64,000 nucleotides of DNA from Imhoffiella purpurea (GCF_000585215.1 NZ_AONC01000012.1:41355-105354); one strand, 5' to 3'; shown: positions 36,221-45,500, counted from the stretch's first letter. A program made the numbers and translations. Notes: generated by a model not told the origin, from the sequence alone.

Positions 36221-37183
36221 ATGATCGACAGCCTGCAATTACTGATCGCTCAGACGGCACCCCAGCTCAAGCTCCGCTGGCTCACCAAGGAACCGGCCGC
36301 ACCTCGGCCCTTGCGCGGCGAGAGTCCCAAGCACGCACAGCAATCCTTGATCGGCTCGCTGAACTGCATCCATCCCAACCGGCTGCAGGTCATCGGCCGT
36401 CCCGAGCAGATCTACCTGACCGGACTGGGCAGCACGGCCTACGCCGAGACCATCGACAAGCTCTTCGCCGACCATCCGGCCGCGGTCATCTTCTCCGACG
36501 ACATCGAGCCGGACGCAACCCTGCTCGAGGCCGCCGAGCGCACCCAGACCCCGCTCCTGGCCTCGTCGCTCGACGATCAGGACCTGATCAACCATCTGCG
36601 CTATTTCCTGACCCATGCGCTCGCCGAGCGCAAGACGATCCACGGGGTCTTCATCGAGGTGCTCGGCATGGGGGTCCTGCTGGTGGGGGATCCCGCGATC
36701 GGCAAGAGCGAGCTGGCGCTCGAGCTCATCAGCCGCGGCCACCGCATCATCGCGGACGACGCCCCCAGATTCGCCCGCATCGCGCCCGAGACCATCGAGG
36801 GAACCTGTCCGGAGACGCTCCGGGACTTCCTGGAGGTTCGGGGGCTGGGCATTCTCAACATCCGCGCCATGTTCGGCGAGGGCGCCGTGGTGCGGAGCAA
36901 GACCCTGCACCTCGTCATCGACCTGCAGCCACTGGATCATCGCCAGCTCGAATGCATCGACCGGCTCAGCGGCAGCCTGACCGCGATGAGCATCCTCGGC
37001 GTCGCCGTCCCCAAGATCGTCATGCCGGTCGCGCCGGGGCGCAACCTGGCCATCCTGGTCGAGGCCGCGGTACGCCACCAGATACTGCGGATCCGGGGCT
37101 ATGATGCAGGGGTGGATTTCATCGACCGTCAGGCACGCGCGATCAGCGTCGACCGTCCGGACCCACCGACGTTCAAACGCTGA
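36221..37183 (+). CDS. hprK: HPr kinase/phosphorylase
   Basis: A 320-residue bifunctional enzyme that phosphorylates or dephosphorylates HPr at Ser46. The N-terminal domain spans about 1-130; the catalytic domain begins at HGVFIEVLGMGVLLVGD. The P-loop at 156-163 reads GDPAIGKS instead of the usual G(E/D)SG(I/V)GKS. IADDAPRF and the HprK signature LEVRGLGILNIRAMFG are present. HprK is widespread in Firmicutes but restricted among gammaproteobacteria. HPr in the same operon keeps Ser46, so its target is present. Confidence 0.95.
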   Translation: MIDSLQLLIAQTAPQLKLRWLTKEPAAPRPLRGESPKHAQQSLIGSLNCIHPNRLQVIGRPEQIYLTGLGSTAYAETIDKLFADHPAAVIFSDDIEPDATLLEAAERTQTPLLASSLDDQDLINHLRYFLTHALAERKTIHGVFIEVLGMGVLLVGDPAIGKSELALELISRGHRIIADDAPRFARIAPETIEGTCPETLRDFLEVRGLGILNIRAMFGEGAVVRSKTLHLVIDLQPLDHRQLECIDRLSGSLTAMSILGVAVPKIVMPVAPGRNLAILVEAAVRHQILRIRGYDAGVDFIDRQARAISVDRPDPPTFKR

Positions 37184-37273
37184 AAAGGCCAGGACAAGAG
37201 GCAGCGCCCCGGCCGAAGCCGTATCTCAACCGAACCCGATCGCAACGCATATTCGCTCGCTACGCATAATCCG

Positions 37274-38131
37274 ATGAAACTCGTCATTCTCAGCGGTCTG
37301 TCCGGCTCCGGGAAGAGCGTCGCCCTCCACACGCTCGAAGACCTGGGCTACTACTGCATCGACAATCTGCCGCTCTTTCTGCTCAATGACCTGGCGCTCG
37401 AGCTCAACAAGAGGCTCGACACCGCCTTCGCCCACACAGCGGTCGGCATCGATGCCCGAACCAACGCCGAGGAGCTCAGACAGCTTCCCGAACTGGCAGC
37501 GACGGCCCTGTCGCGCGGTATCGACTGCCGGGTCCTCTTCCTCGAGACGCAGACCGAGACCCTCATCAAGCGCTTCAGCGAAACGCGGCGCAAGCATCCT
37601 CTGACGCGGGGAGACCGCCCCCTGGGAGAGGCCATCCAGCTGGAACGCGAGCTGCTCATGCCGATCCGCGACTGTGCCGAGCTCTGCATCGACACCACCC
37701 AGACCAACGTCCACGAGCTGCGCGACCGGGTGCGCGGCTGGGCGGTCGGGAACGCCTCGCCCAAGGCATCGATCCTGCTCCAATCCTTCGGCTTCAAGCA
37801 CGGCGTGCCACAGGACGTCGATTTCATCTTCGATGTCCGTTGCCTGCCCAATCCGCACTGGCAGCCGGAGCTCAAAGCGCTGACCGGACTGGATCCGATG
37901 GTCGAGCGCTTCCTCGAATCCAGCGCCGAGACCCGGGCGATGCGCGACGACATCCTCGGCTTCTTCGAGCGCTGGATCCCCCATTTCGAGACCGACGGCC
38001 GCAGCTACCTCACCATCGCCATCGGCTGCACCGGAGGTCAGCATCGTTCGGTCTACATGACCGAGCAGCTGCGCCGCCGCTTCGAGGCGCTCGGCCACGA
38101 CGTCATGGTCAGGCACCGGGAACTCGCGTGA
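37274..38131 (+). CDS. rapZ: RNase adapter / nucleotide-binding protein RapZ
   Basis: A 285-residue P-loop protein (YvcJ/RapZ family). Walker A GLSGSGKS is at residues 8-15, and DLGYYCIDNLPLFLL is a family signature. The C-terminal domain has SFGFKHGVPQDVDFIFDVRCLPNPHW and IGCTGGQHRSVYMTEQL, the hexosamine-phosphate and RNA-binding part. In E. coli it guides RNase E to the sRNA GlmZ to control glucosamine-6-phosphate synthase; other roles are possible here. The TGA overlaps the following GTG start (GTGA). Confidence 0.96.
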   Translation: MKLVILSGLSGSGKSVALHTLEDLGYYCIDNLPLFLLNDLALELNKRLDTAFAHTAVGIDARTNAEELRQLPELAATALSRGIDCRVLFLETQTETLIKRFSETRRKHPLTRGDRPLGEAIQLERELLMPIRDCAELCIDTTQTNVHELRDRVRGWAVGNASPKASILLQSFGFKHGVPQDVDFIFDVRCLPNPHWQPELKALTGLDPMVERFLESSAETRAMRDDILGFFERWIPHFETDGRSYLTIAIGCTGGQHRSVYMTEQLRRRFEALGHDVMVRHRELA

Positions 38132-38529
38132 GCGTCGGACTCCTCATCATCACCCACAGACCGCTCGCCGGGGACCTGCTGCGGATCGCCGGCGAGATCC
38201 TCGGCGGCTCTCCCCCCGGAGTCGAGGCGTTCGAGGTCGTCAACGACACGCCATGCGAGCAGCTCGTCGCGGAAGGGCTGAGACGCATCGACCGGCTCGA
38301 GCAGGGCGACGGCGTACTGGTGCTCACCGATCTGTTCGGCTCGACCCCGGCCAATGTCGCCACCAGCCTGCAGAATCTGCGCGCGAATGTGCGCGTGCTC
38401 ACTGGCGTGAATCTGCCCATGCTGCTAAGAACATTGAATTACGCCGCCCTCGACCTGGAGACGGTGGCGGAAAAGGCGCTCCAGGGCGGACGCGACGGCG
38501 TCCGGCTGTGCGAGCACGAACCGCAATAA
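38128..38529 (+). CDS. Mannose-family PTS EIIA domain protein
   Basis: A 133-residue single EIIA-Man domain. The GTG start at 38128 overlaps the rapZ stop, and the phosphorylatable His is His10 in VGLLIITHRPLAGDLL. VLVLTDLFGSTPANVATSL is the second conserved loop. No mannose-type EIIB, EIIC or EIID gene is nearby, so it likely acts as a phosphate acceptor in regulation rather than in sugar uptake. It is 34 bases upstream of ptsH. Confidence 0.92.
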   Translation: MSVGLLIITHRPLAGDLLRIAGEILGGSPPGVEAFEVVNDTPCEQLVAEGLRRIDRLEQGDGVLVLTDLFGSTPANVATSLQNLRANVRVLTGVNLPMLLRTLNYAALDLETVAEKALQGGRDGVRLCEHEPQ

Positions 38530-38563
38530 GACCGCTCAAGCACCAAGCAAGGATCCCTGCCGG

Positions 38564-38833
38564 ATGATTCGCAAAGAGTTCGAGATCTGCAACAAGCTGG
38601 GACTGCATGCGCGCGCCGCCGCCAAGCTGGTGCAGTGCGCCGCACGTTTCGGAAGTCATATCGAGATCGAGCGCCGCGGCCAGAGCGTCAACGGCAAGAG
38701 CATCATGGGCGTGATGATGCTCGCCGCCAGCCAGGGGACCCGGGTCATGGTCCAGGCCGATGGCGATGACGAGAACGAGGCCATCATGGCCATCGAGGCG
38801 CTGATCCGGGACCGCTTCGGAGAAGGCGAGTGA
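38564..38833 (+). CDS. ptsH: Phosphocarrier protein HPr
   Basis: An 89-residue HPr. His15 in KLGLHARAAA receives phosphate from EI, and Ser46 in NGKSIMGVMML is the HprK site. Both residues are kept, so the protein can be controlled from both sides. Its stop overlaps the GTG start of the EI gene (GTGA). Confidence 0.96.
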   Translation: MIRKEFEICNKLGLHARAAAKLVQCAARFGSHIEIERRGQSVNGKSIMGVMMLAASQGTRVMVQADGDDENEAIMAIEALIRDRFGEGE

Positions 38834-40587
38834 CGACCGCATTTCAGGGCATCGGCATCGCCTCGGCCTGCTCGGTCGCCCTCGGGCCGGCTTTCATCGA
38901 CACGCGCGGCCATCATCGGGCCACCCACGAGAGCATCGCCGACGACCAGGTCGCCGCCGAGATCGCCCGGCTCGATATGGCCATCGACTCGGCGCGCAAG
39001 GCGCTGCAGATGGTTCGCCGACAGATTCAAGGCGACAGCGCGATCCACGACTCACCCGTCGAGCTGGCCGAATTTCTCGACGCCCATCTCCTGATGCTGA
39101 ACGACTCGACCCTGGTCGGCGCGGTCCGGCATATCGTCGCGCATCAGCACTGCAGCGCCGACTGGGCGCTGCAGATCCATTCCGACACCCTGATGCAGGT
39201 GTTCGACGAGATGGACGACCCCTATCTGCGAACCCGCCGCGACGACATCCAGCACGTGGTGCGCCAGATCCAGGGATTCCTGCGGCAGGACGCTCCGACG
39301 ACCGATCTCGTCGAGCACGACCTGAACGGCTGCGTGGTGGTCGCCAGGGACCTCACGCCCGCGGATGCCATCCTGCTCCATCATCGCGGCGCCGTCGCCT
39401 TCGTCACCGAATACGGCGGCCCCATGTCGCACACCGCGATCCTGGCTCGCAGCCTGGGCATCCCGGCGATCATGGGGGTTCACGAGGCCACACGCTACCT
39501 GCGACCGCAGGAACTGCTGGTGGTCGACGGCGAGACCGGTACCCTGCTCGCCAATGCGGACGAGGGTACGCTCGACCATTTCCGCCAGCGTCTGCGCGCC
39601 ATCGACCGACGCCAGCGCCAGCTGCGTTCCCTGGTCGACCTGCCCTCTCGGACCCGCGACGGCATCCAGATCCGCATCATGGCCAACCTCGAACTCCCCG
39701 AGGACGTCCAGATCGCCCGGGCCAAGGGCGCGATCGGCGTCGGCCTCTATCGCACCGAATTCCTCTTCATGAACCGCGACGACCTCCCGGAGGAGTCGGA
39801 GCACCTGACCACCTACGCCGAGATCATGGAGGGGCTGGAGGGCATCCCGCTCACCATCCGCACACTCGATCTGGGAGCGGACAAACGCTGCGACTCCGCC
39901 GCCGACTCGGGTGCCAGCGCCAGCAATCCGGCGCTGGGACTGAGGGCGATCCGACTCTGTCTCAAGGAGCCCGAGCTGTTCCGCCCGCAGCTGCGCGCCA
40001 TCCTGCGCGCCTCGGCGCTGGGTCCCGTCCGCCTCATGCTGCCCCTGATCACCAACGTGCGTGAAGTGGAGTCGGTCCTGGAGCTGATCGCCCGGCTCAA
40101 ATGCGAGCTCGACACGGAGGGACTCGGGTACGACCCCGACATGCCCGTCGGCGCCATGATCGAGATTCCGGGCGCCGCCCTGACGGCCAGATCCATCGCC
40201 CGCCACGTCGACTTTCTCTCGATCGGCACCAACGACCTGATCCAGTACACCCTCGCCATCGACCGTCTCGACGATGCGGTCAACTATCTCTACGATCCCT
40301 GCCATCCGGCCATCCTGCGCCTGATCCTCATGGCCATCGAGGCCGGCGCGGCGGAGGGCATCCCGGTCAGCATGTGCGGCGAGATGGCCGGCGACCCCCG
40401 CTTCACGCGACTCCTGATCGGGATGGGGCTGCGTGAATTCAGCATGCAGCCAGGCGCCATCCTCGATATCAAGGAAATCGTGCTGCAGGCCGATACGGGC
40501 GATCTCCGCGAACGTACCGGGCGGCTCATGGCGCATCTCGAGGACGCGGACCCGAACCGGCTGCTCGATGCGCTGAACCTCGCCTGA
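38830..40587 (+). CDS. ptsI: Phosphoenolpyruvate-protein phosphotransferase (EI)
   Basis: A 585-residue enzyme I that phosphorylates HPr with PEP. The N-terminal HPr-binding domain is followed by the phosphohistidine site His201 in TEYGGPMSHTAILARSLGIPAIMG and a PEP-binding barrel (VGLYRTEFLFMNRDDLP, LMLPLITNVREVESVLELI, SIGTNDLIQYTLAIDR). The active-site Cys lies in VSMCGEMAGDP. There is no GAF domain, so it is the ordinary EI rather than PtsP. The GTG start is coupled to ptsH. Confidence 0.96.
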   Translation: MTTAFQGIGIASACSVALGPAFIDTRGHHRATHESIADDQVAAEIARLDMAIDSARKALQMVRRQIQGDSAIHDSPVELAEFLDAHLLMLNDSTLVGAVRHIVAHQHCSADWALQIHSDTLMQVFDEMDDPYLRTRRDDIQHVVRQIQGFLRQDAPTTDLVEHDLNGCVVVARDLTPADAILLHHRGAVAFVTEYGGPMSHTAILARSLGIPAIMGVHEATRYLRPQELLVVDGETGTLLANADEGTLDHFRQRLRAIDRRQRQLRSLVDLPSRTRDGIQIRIMANLELPEDVQIARAKGAIGVGLYRTEFLFMNRDDLPEESEHLTTYAEIMEGLEGIPLTIRTLDLGADKRCDSAADSGASASNPALGLRAIRLCLKEPELFRPQLRAILRASALGPVRLMLPLITNVREVESVLELIARLKCELDTEGLGYDPDMPVGAMIEIPGAALTARSIARHVDFLSIGTNDLIQYTLAIDRLDDAVNYLYDPCHPAILRLILMAIEAGAAEGIPVSMCGEMAGDPRFTRLLIGMGLREFSMQPGAILDIKEIVLQADTGDLRERTGRLMAHLEDADPNRLLDALNLA

Positions 40588-40675
40588 CCTCTCTGGGATC
40601 GCCGGCCGGCTCTGGTAGCATAGGGTCTCAGAGGCATCCCGACCGACCACCCCGCGAGCGACCGACAAGGCACCT

Positions 40676-42037
40676 ATGAGCGTCTCCGTTCCCAGCAATC
40701 CCGACGGCACCCGCTTCGACGATCTGCACCAGATCCTTCAGCAGGGCGGCATGCGTCGGGCCGCGCGCATGCTCAACGCGCTGCAGCCGGCCGAGATCGC
40801 GCATCTGCTCGAATCGCTCCCGCCCAAGGAGCGCGAGCTGGCCTGGAACCTGGTCGAGGCCGAGTACGACGGCGAGGTCCTGACCTATCTCCACGACGAC
40901 GTCCGCGAGCACCTGATCCAGCTGATGGACACGGGCGAGCTGGTCGCCGCCGTGGGCAGCCTCGACACCGACGACCTGGCCGACATCTTCCAGGACCTGC
41001 CGGTCGCCATCACCCAGGAGGTTGTCAACTCGCTCGACCAGCAGCGCCGCGACCGGCTCGAAAAGGCCCTGTCCTTCCCCGAGGACAGCGCCGGCGGTCT
41101 CATGAACACCGACACTGTGACGGTGCGCCCCGAGATGACGCTCGACGTGGTGATGCGCTATCTGCGCCGGCTCAAGGACGGACTGCCGGACATCACCGAC
41201 AACCTCATCGTGGTCAACCGCAAGGGGAACTATCTCGGAGTCCTCTATCTGACCGACCTGGTCACCCACGACCCCGAGGATTCGGTCGCCGAGGCCATGA
41301 CGCTCGACATACAGGCCATTCCGGCGACCTGGAGCGCGCGCGAGGTGGCAACCCGGTTCGAGCAGCACGACCTGGTCACGGCGCCGGTCATCGACGAGGA
41401 CGGCGGCCTGCTCGGACGCATCACGGTCGACGACGTCATGGACGTCATCCGCGAGGAGGCCGAGCACCAGTTCATGGGCCAGGCCGGTCTGTCCGAGACC
41501 GAGGACATGTTCGCCCCGGTACTGCTCAGCGCACGCCGCCGGGCGCTCTGGCTCGGGGTCAACCTGCTCACCGCCTTCCTCGCCGCCTGGGTCATCGGAC
41601 GCTTCGAGGCGACCATCCAGCAGGTGGTGGCACTCGCCGTGCTCATGCCGGTGGTGGCCAGCATGGGCGGCATCGCCGGCACCCAGACGCTCACGCTCGC
41701 CATCCGCGGTATCGCGGTCGGCCAGCTCTCGATCAAAAACGCCCGCTGGCTGCTGTGGAAGGAGATGGCGGTCGCCGGCATCAACAGCGTCATCTGGGCC
41801 CTGGTGGTCGCACTCATCGCCCGGCTCTGGTTCCACGACACCAATATCGCGCTCGTGATCGGCGCCGCCATCAGCATCAACCTGCTCGCCGCCGCCTTCT
41901 CCGGGGCCATGCTCCCGCTGCTGCTCGAACGCTTCGGGATCGACCCCGCACTGGCCGGCGGCGTCATCCTCACCACGGTCACCGACGTGGTCGGTTTCCT
42001 CTCATTCCTCGGCCTGGCGACCATATTCCTGCTTTGA
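40676..42037 (+). CDS. mgtE: MgtE-family magnesium transporter
   Basis: A 453-residue Mg2+ channel: N-terminal alpha-solenoid (ALQPAEIAHLLESLPPKER, LPVAITQEVVNSL), two CBS domains (about 135-255; LMNTDTVTVRPEMTLDVVM and AMTLDIQAIPATW), the plug helix and five membrane helices. The transmembrane part has VLMPVVASMGGIAGTQTLTLAIRGIA, the conserved pore segment. CBS-domain Mg2+ binding closes the channel when cytoplasmic Mg2+ is high. It follows ptsI by 88 bases and may be transcribed separately. Confidence 0.95.
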   Translation: MSVSVPSNPDGTRFDDLHQILQQGGMRRAARMLNALQPAEIAHLLESLPPKERELAWNLVEAEYDGEVLTYLHDDVREHLIQLMDTGELVAAVGSLDTDDLADIFQDLPVAITQEVVNSLDQQRRDRLEKALSFPEDSAGGLMNTDTVTVRPEMTLDVVMRYLRRLKDGLPDITDNLIVVNRKGNYLGVLYLTDLVTHDPEDSVAEAMTLDIQAIPATWSAREVATRFEQHDLVTAPVIDEDGGLLGRITVDDVMDVIREEAEHQFMGQAGLSETEDMFAPVLLSARRRALWLGVNLLTAFLAAWVIGRFEATIQQVVALAVLMPVVASMGGIAGTQTLTLAIRGIAVGQLSIKNARWLLWKEMAVAGINSVIWALVVALIARLWFHDTNIALVIGAAISINLLAAAFSGAMLPLLLERFGIDPALAGGVILTTVTDVVGFLSFLGLATIFLL

Positions 42038-42054
42038 AGAGCTACCCGTCGCAT

Positions 42055-42274
42055 GTTGGGCCTCCTTTCGTCGGCCCAACCTCGCCCTACCGTAGGGCGC
42101 AATAGCGACAGCGTATTGCGCCGCATGCCGGGCGCGATGAGACATCGATCGATCGCTTCCGCCGCCCCCATACGGCGCAATACGGCCGCCCCCAGATCAA
42201 ACGCCGGCGGTCCATGGAGCCCCTTGTCATCGAAAAGGCGTCGCAGCCAACGAACGCAGGCGGCCTATTGCGCC
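42055..42274. repeat. Dispersed palindromic repeat element, copy 2
   Basis: Three inverted repeats: GTTGGGCC/GGCCCAAC (42055-42062 with 42073-42080), GGCGCAATA/TATTGCGCC (42096-42104 with 42114-42122) and a wider pair, GGCGCAATACGGCCGCC (42174-42190) with GGCGGCCTATTGCGCC (42259-42274). The segment GTAGGGCGCAATAG and the later CGCATGCCGG are shared with the copy at 15249-15415. It fills the gap between the convergent mgtE and phosphohexomutase genes. Confidence 0.8.
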
Positions 42275-42294
42275 CTACCCGCTGGCGGCTGAAA

Positions 42295-43782
42295 TCATCG
42301 CCGCCAGGTCGAGAGGATCTCCATGCAGATGTCGTTCATCTCGCGGGCGCGCTCCGGGCTGTCGGACTCGGTATAGGCCCGCAGCTCGGGGGCGTTGCCC
42401 GAGGGACGCAGATGGGCGATCTCGCCGCTGTCGAAGGTAATGCGAAGACCGTCGGTGACGTCGATCCCGGCGACCGTGCCGAAATGCGCGCCGAACAGCC
42501 CCTCGATGGCCGCCTTGTCCTGGGGAAAGTCGCCGCCGACCAGTGCGGCGATTCGGGCCTGGCTGATGTGGGTCGGGAAATCCTTGAGCCGATCGCTGTA
42601 GGTGAAACGCTGCGGCAGATCGCTCGCCAGGGCCGAGAGCGGCTTGCTCCGCTCCACCGACGCCAGCAGGATGGTCACGGCGACCAGCACGGCGTCGCGC
42701 GTCGGCAGGGCCGCCAGACGGCGTCCGTCGGACTCGATATGGCTGGCGAGCAGGAATCCGCCGTTCGCCTCGTAGCCGACCACGGGTGCCAGCCCCTGCC
42801 CCAAGAGCTCCTGCATTCCTTCGATCACGAAGGGCGAACCGATCCGGGTCCGACGGACCGACTGGAAGCAGCCGCATTTCTCGACCGCCGTGTTGCTGCT
42901 CACCGGCGTCACCACGCCGCTGGCACCCAGCTGACGGGCACAGAGCACGCCAGCGATGTCGCCACGCAACCAGACGCCTTGCTCGTCACCGACCAGCGGC
43001 CGGTCGCCGTCGCCATCCGCCGAGACCAGGGCATCGAAACGCCCGTCCGCAGCCCATCGGAGCGCCAGCTCGACGTCCTCGGGCCGGATGGCTTCGGTAT
43101 CGACCGGAATGAAACGCTCCGAGCGCCCGAGACGCACGATCTCCGCACCGAGCCCCGCGAGCACCTCGGCATAGGGCTCGCGCGCGACGCTCGAATGCTC
43201 GTAGATCCCGATCCTCAGACCGGCCAGACAGGCGGAGGGGAAGAAGTCGAGATAGCGCGCGACATAATCGCGATAGGCCGACGCGTCGAGTTCGGGAAGC
43301 CGCGCGGCATCCGCGTCGACGAAGGCGCCCGAGGCATCGAAGAGGCCATCGGGACACTCGACCTCCTGCTCGCGGATGCCCTCTTCGTCCTGCTTGAGGA
43401 TCTCGCCCGTCGGCAGATTGAACTTGATACCGTTGCGGTCGTCCGGAATATGGCTTCCGGTGACCATCAGGCTCGGGATACCGAGGGCGAGCCCCCTGGC
43501 GGCAAGCGCCGGACTGGGGATGTGACCGTAGTTGCATGGCCGGCAGCCGAGATCCTGAACCGCGCGGGCACAGGCCGCCATGATTCTGGACGTGCTTGGA
43601 CGCAGATCGCCCGCGATACCGACCGACTGGCCCGAGACCAGGATTCCGACCTCCTGGAGATAGCGCAGAAAACCGACCGTATAGGCATAACAGACCCGGT
43701 CGGTCATATCGGAGGCAAGACCACGGGCACCGCTAGTGCCGAACTTGACCCCGCTTGCTGCCATCAGATCGCCAATGTGCAT
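42295..43782 (-). CDS. Phosphohexomutase (phosphomannomutase/phosphoglucomutase family)
   Basis: A 495-residue alpha-D-phosphohexomutase that interconverts hexose 1- and 6-phosphates. The four expected sites are present: catalytic phosphoserine Ser110 in VTGSHIPDDRNGIKFN (TGSHIP rather than the common TASHNP), the metal-binding DGDGDRP at 256-262, the sugar loop GYEANGGFLLAS, and the phosphate-binding LRPSGNAPELRAYTES near the C-terminus. Substrate could be mannose, glucose or glucosamine phosphate; the GYEANGG loop favours mannose/glucose over glucosamine. It is monocistronic and convergent with mgtE across a palindromic repeat. Confidence 0.9.
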   Translation of the reverse strand: MHIGDLMAASGVKFGTSGARGLASDMTDRVCYAYTVGFLRYLQEVGILVSGQSVGIAGDLRPSTSRIMAACARAVQDLGCRPCNYGHIPSPALAARGLALGIPSLMVTGSHIPDDRNGIKFNLPTGEILKQDEEGIREQEVECPDGLFDASGAFVDADAARLPELDASAYRDYVARYLDFFPSACLAGLRIGIYEHSSVAREPYAEVLAGLGAEIVRLGRSERFIPVDTEAIRPEDVELALRWAADGRFDALVSADGDGDRPLVGDEQGVWLRGDIAGVLCARQLGASGVVTPVSSNTAVEKCGCFQSVRRTRIGSPFVIEGMQELLGQGLAPVVGYEANGGFLLASHIESDGRRLAALPTRDAVLVAVTILLASVERSKPLSALASDLPQRFTYSDRLKDFPTHISQARIAALVGGDFPQDKAAIEGLFGAHFGTVAGIDVTDGLRITFDSGEIAHLRPSGNAPELRAYTESDSPERAREMNDICMEILSTWRR

Positions 43783-43990
43783 GTCGCTCCTTCAGGCAGG
43801 CCGTACCCGCCGCCAATCGGTGTTTGAAGCAGGAATTCTAGCCCAGGTGGCCCGAATCGCTCATCCGCGCTGGTATGACGGTTCCGTACCAGGGTAGTCC
43901 AACCCATGGGCGACCTGCCGATCGCGGTGTACACTCGTCGAGTCAGGCACCACCCGCAGTGCTTGCGCCCAAACCGAACGAGGAGCAACG

Positions 43991-44719
43991 ATGATCGAGC
44001 GATCCGCTTTCGCCACCTTCGCCTCAGCCACCGCATTCGCGCTGATTCTGAACCAGTTCTTGGCCCCGGGTCCGGCCCGGGCCGAGGACAGGCCGCAAAA
44101 TAGGTCAGAGATCCAGAGTACGGACGGCCCCGCCCAATCGTCTCCGGCCGATGCCGCGCGTATCCAGGCGGCCGAACGTCGCGCCGCCGCCGACGCGCAA
44201 CGCCGCCAGCGCTATGAGGACCTCAGGTCCCGGGCCGCCGAGGTCGGGATCGAATTGCCCGAGACGCCGCCATGGGAGGACAACGATGCCCGAATGTCAG
44301 AGCGCGGGCGATCGGCCGCCGAGCGCGAACGCCGACAGGCCGAGCGCGAGGCCCGTTGGCACCAAATGCAGCAGGAAGCGAGCGAGCGCGGAGTGCCCAT
44401 GCCGGATGCATCGCCCTGGGAGGAGGCATCCAAGCACCGACAGGCGATGGCCGAACGTTACGAAGCCTATCGCAAGACCATCGAAGCCATGACCGACGAA
44501 CAGCGCGAGGCCGCCCAGGCCATGTTCGGCGGCCGCTCGGACCAGAATCGCGTGCCTCGCGCCTATCCCGCCTATCCGCCTCGGAGACACTATGGGATTC
44601 CCTATTGGGAGGCCCCCTGTCACGACGACGGCACGGGGTATCCCTCGTCGGCCTATCAGTATCCCGGCCCTAGCTACGACCAGGGACCTCCGCCTCCGCC
44701 CGTCCGATCGGGCCACTGA
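43991..44719 (+). CDS. Secreted protein with a duplicated motif, unknown function
   Basis: A 242-residue protein with an N-terminal signal (FATFASATAFALILNQFLAPGPARA, cleavage about residue 31). The body is highly charged, Arg/Glu/Ala-rich and probably helical or coiled coil. It contains two copies of a 24-residue unit 48 residues apart: RYEDLRSRAAEVGIELPETP with PPWEDN (74-97), and RWHQMQQEASERGVPMPDAS with SPWEEA (122-145). The C-terminal 60 residues are Pro/Tyr-rich (AYPAYPP, YQYPGPSYDQ). I do not recognise the family. It may be a periplasmic stress or scaffold protein. Confidence 0.8.
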   Translation: MIERSAFATFASATAFALILNQFLAPGPARAEDRPQNRSEIQSTDGPAQSSPADAARIQAAERRAAADAQRRQRYEDLRSRAAEVGIELPETPPWEDNDARMSERGRSAAERERRQAEREARWHQMQQEASERGVPMPDASPWEEASKHRQAMAERYEAYRKTIEAMTDEQREAAQAMFGGRSDQNRVPRAYPAYPPRRHYGIPYWEAPCHDDGTGYPSSAYQYPGPSYDQGPPPPPVRSGH

Positions 44720-44813
44720 CCGGGCGCGTCGAGATCAAGCCGCTTGGCGAGGAGGGAAGGCCCATCCCTGGGGCGAACGCTGAAGCCGATCGATGCCTTC
44801 AGCCTCATCGGCG

Positions 44814-45419
44814 TCAGCTTTGCCCCACCTCCAGCCAGCGATCCAGCACCGCCTGGACCGACTCGACGCCCTGGCGTTCCGGGGCCGAAAAGAGCTGGAC
44901 GCTCACTCGGCCGGCCCGATCGGCGACGGCGCGCTCCACCGCGAGCTGAGCCGAACGCGCGGCCCCCTTCTTGAGCTTGTCCGCCTTGGTCAGCAGCAGC
45001 AGCAGGGACATCTCGCCCTTCAGTCCCCAGGCCAGCATCTGACGATCGTAGTCGGTGAGGGGATGCCGGACGTCCATGACGATGACCAGCCCGGCCAGCG
45101 AGTGCCGGTATTCCAGATAGTGCGACAGATGTCTCTGCCACTCGAGCTTGACCGACTCCGAGACCTTGGCATAGCCGTAGCCGGGCAGATCGACCAGACG
45201 GCGCTGCTCGTCCAGTTCGAAGAAGATCAGTTGCTGGGTGCGCCCGGGCGTCTTGCTGGTCCGGGCGAGCGCCTTCTGGTGACAGATGGCGTTGATGGCG
45301 CTCGATTTCCCGGCGTTGGAGCGTCCCGCGAAGGCCACCTCGCGGCCGACGTCCTCCGGGGCCTGATCGAGCCGGTTGGCGGCGGACAGGAAGTGGGCAC
45401 GCTGATAGAAGGGGTTCAT
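44814..45419 (-). CDS. engB: Ribosome biogenesis GTPase EngB/YsxC
   Basis: A 201-residue TRAFAC GTPase needed for 50S subunit assembly and growth. Motifs are G1 [10 protein letters not shown]2 region KTPGRTQQ, G3 [10 protein letters not shown] and G4 [11 protein letters not shown]. The N-terminal [23 protein letters not shown] is typical of EngB. It is convergent with the secreted repeat protein and follows moaC by 81 bases on the same strand. Confidence 0.96.
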   Translation of the reverse strand: MNPFYQRAHFLSAANRLDQAPEDVGREVAFAGRSNAGKSSAINAICHQKALARTSKTPGRTQQLIFFELDEQRRLVDLPGYGYAKVSESVKLEWQRHLSHYLEYRHSLAGLVIVMDVRHPLTDYDRQMLAWGLKGEMSLLLLLTKADKLKKGAARSAQLAVERAVADRAGRVSVQLFSAPERQGVESVQAVLDRWLEVGQS

Positions 45420-45500
45420 CGTCGGAGCGCATCCTCGGTGAAAGACGGGAGAGATGAAGGCCGCGCCCTATGAGAAGGCGGGAGCGATGGGATGGCTGGA

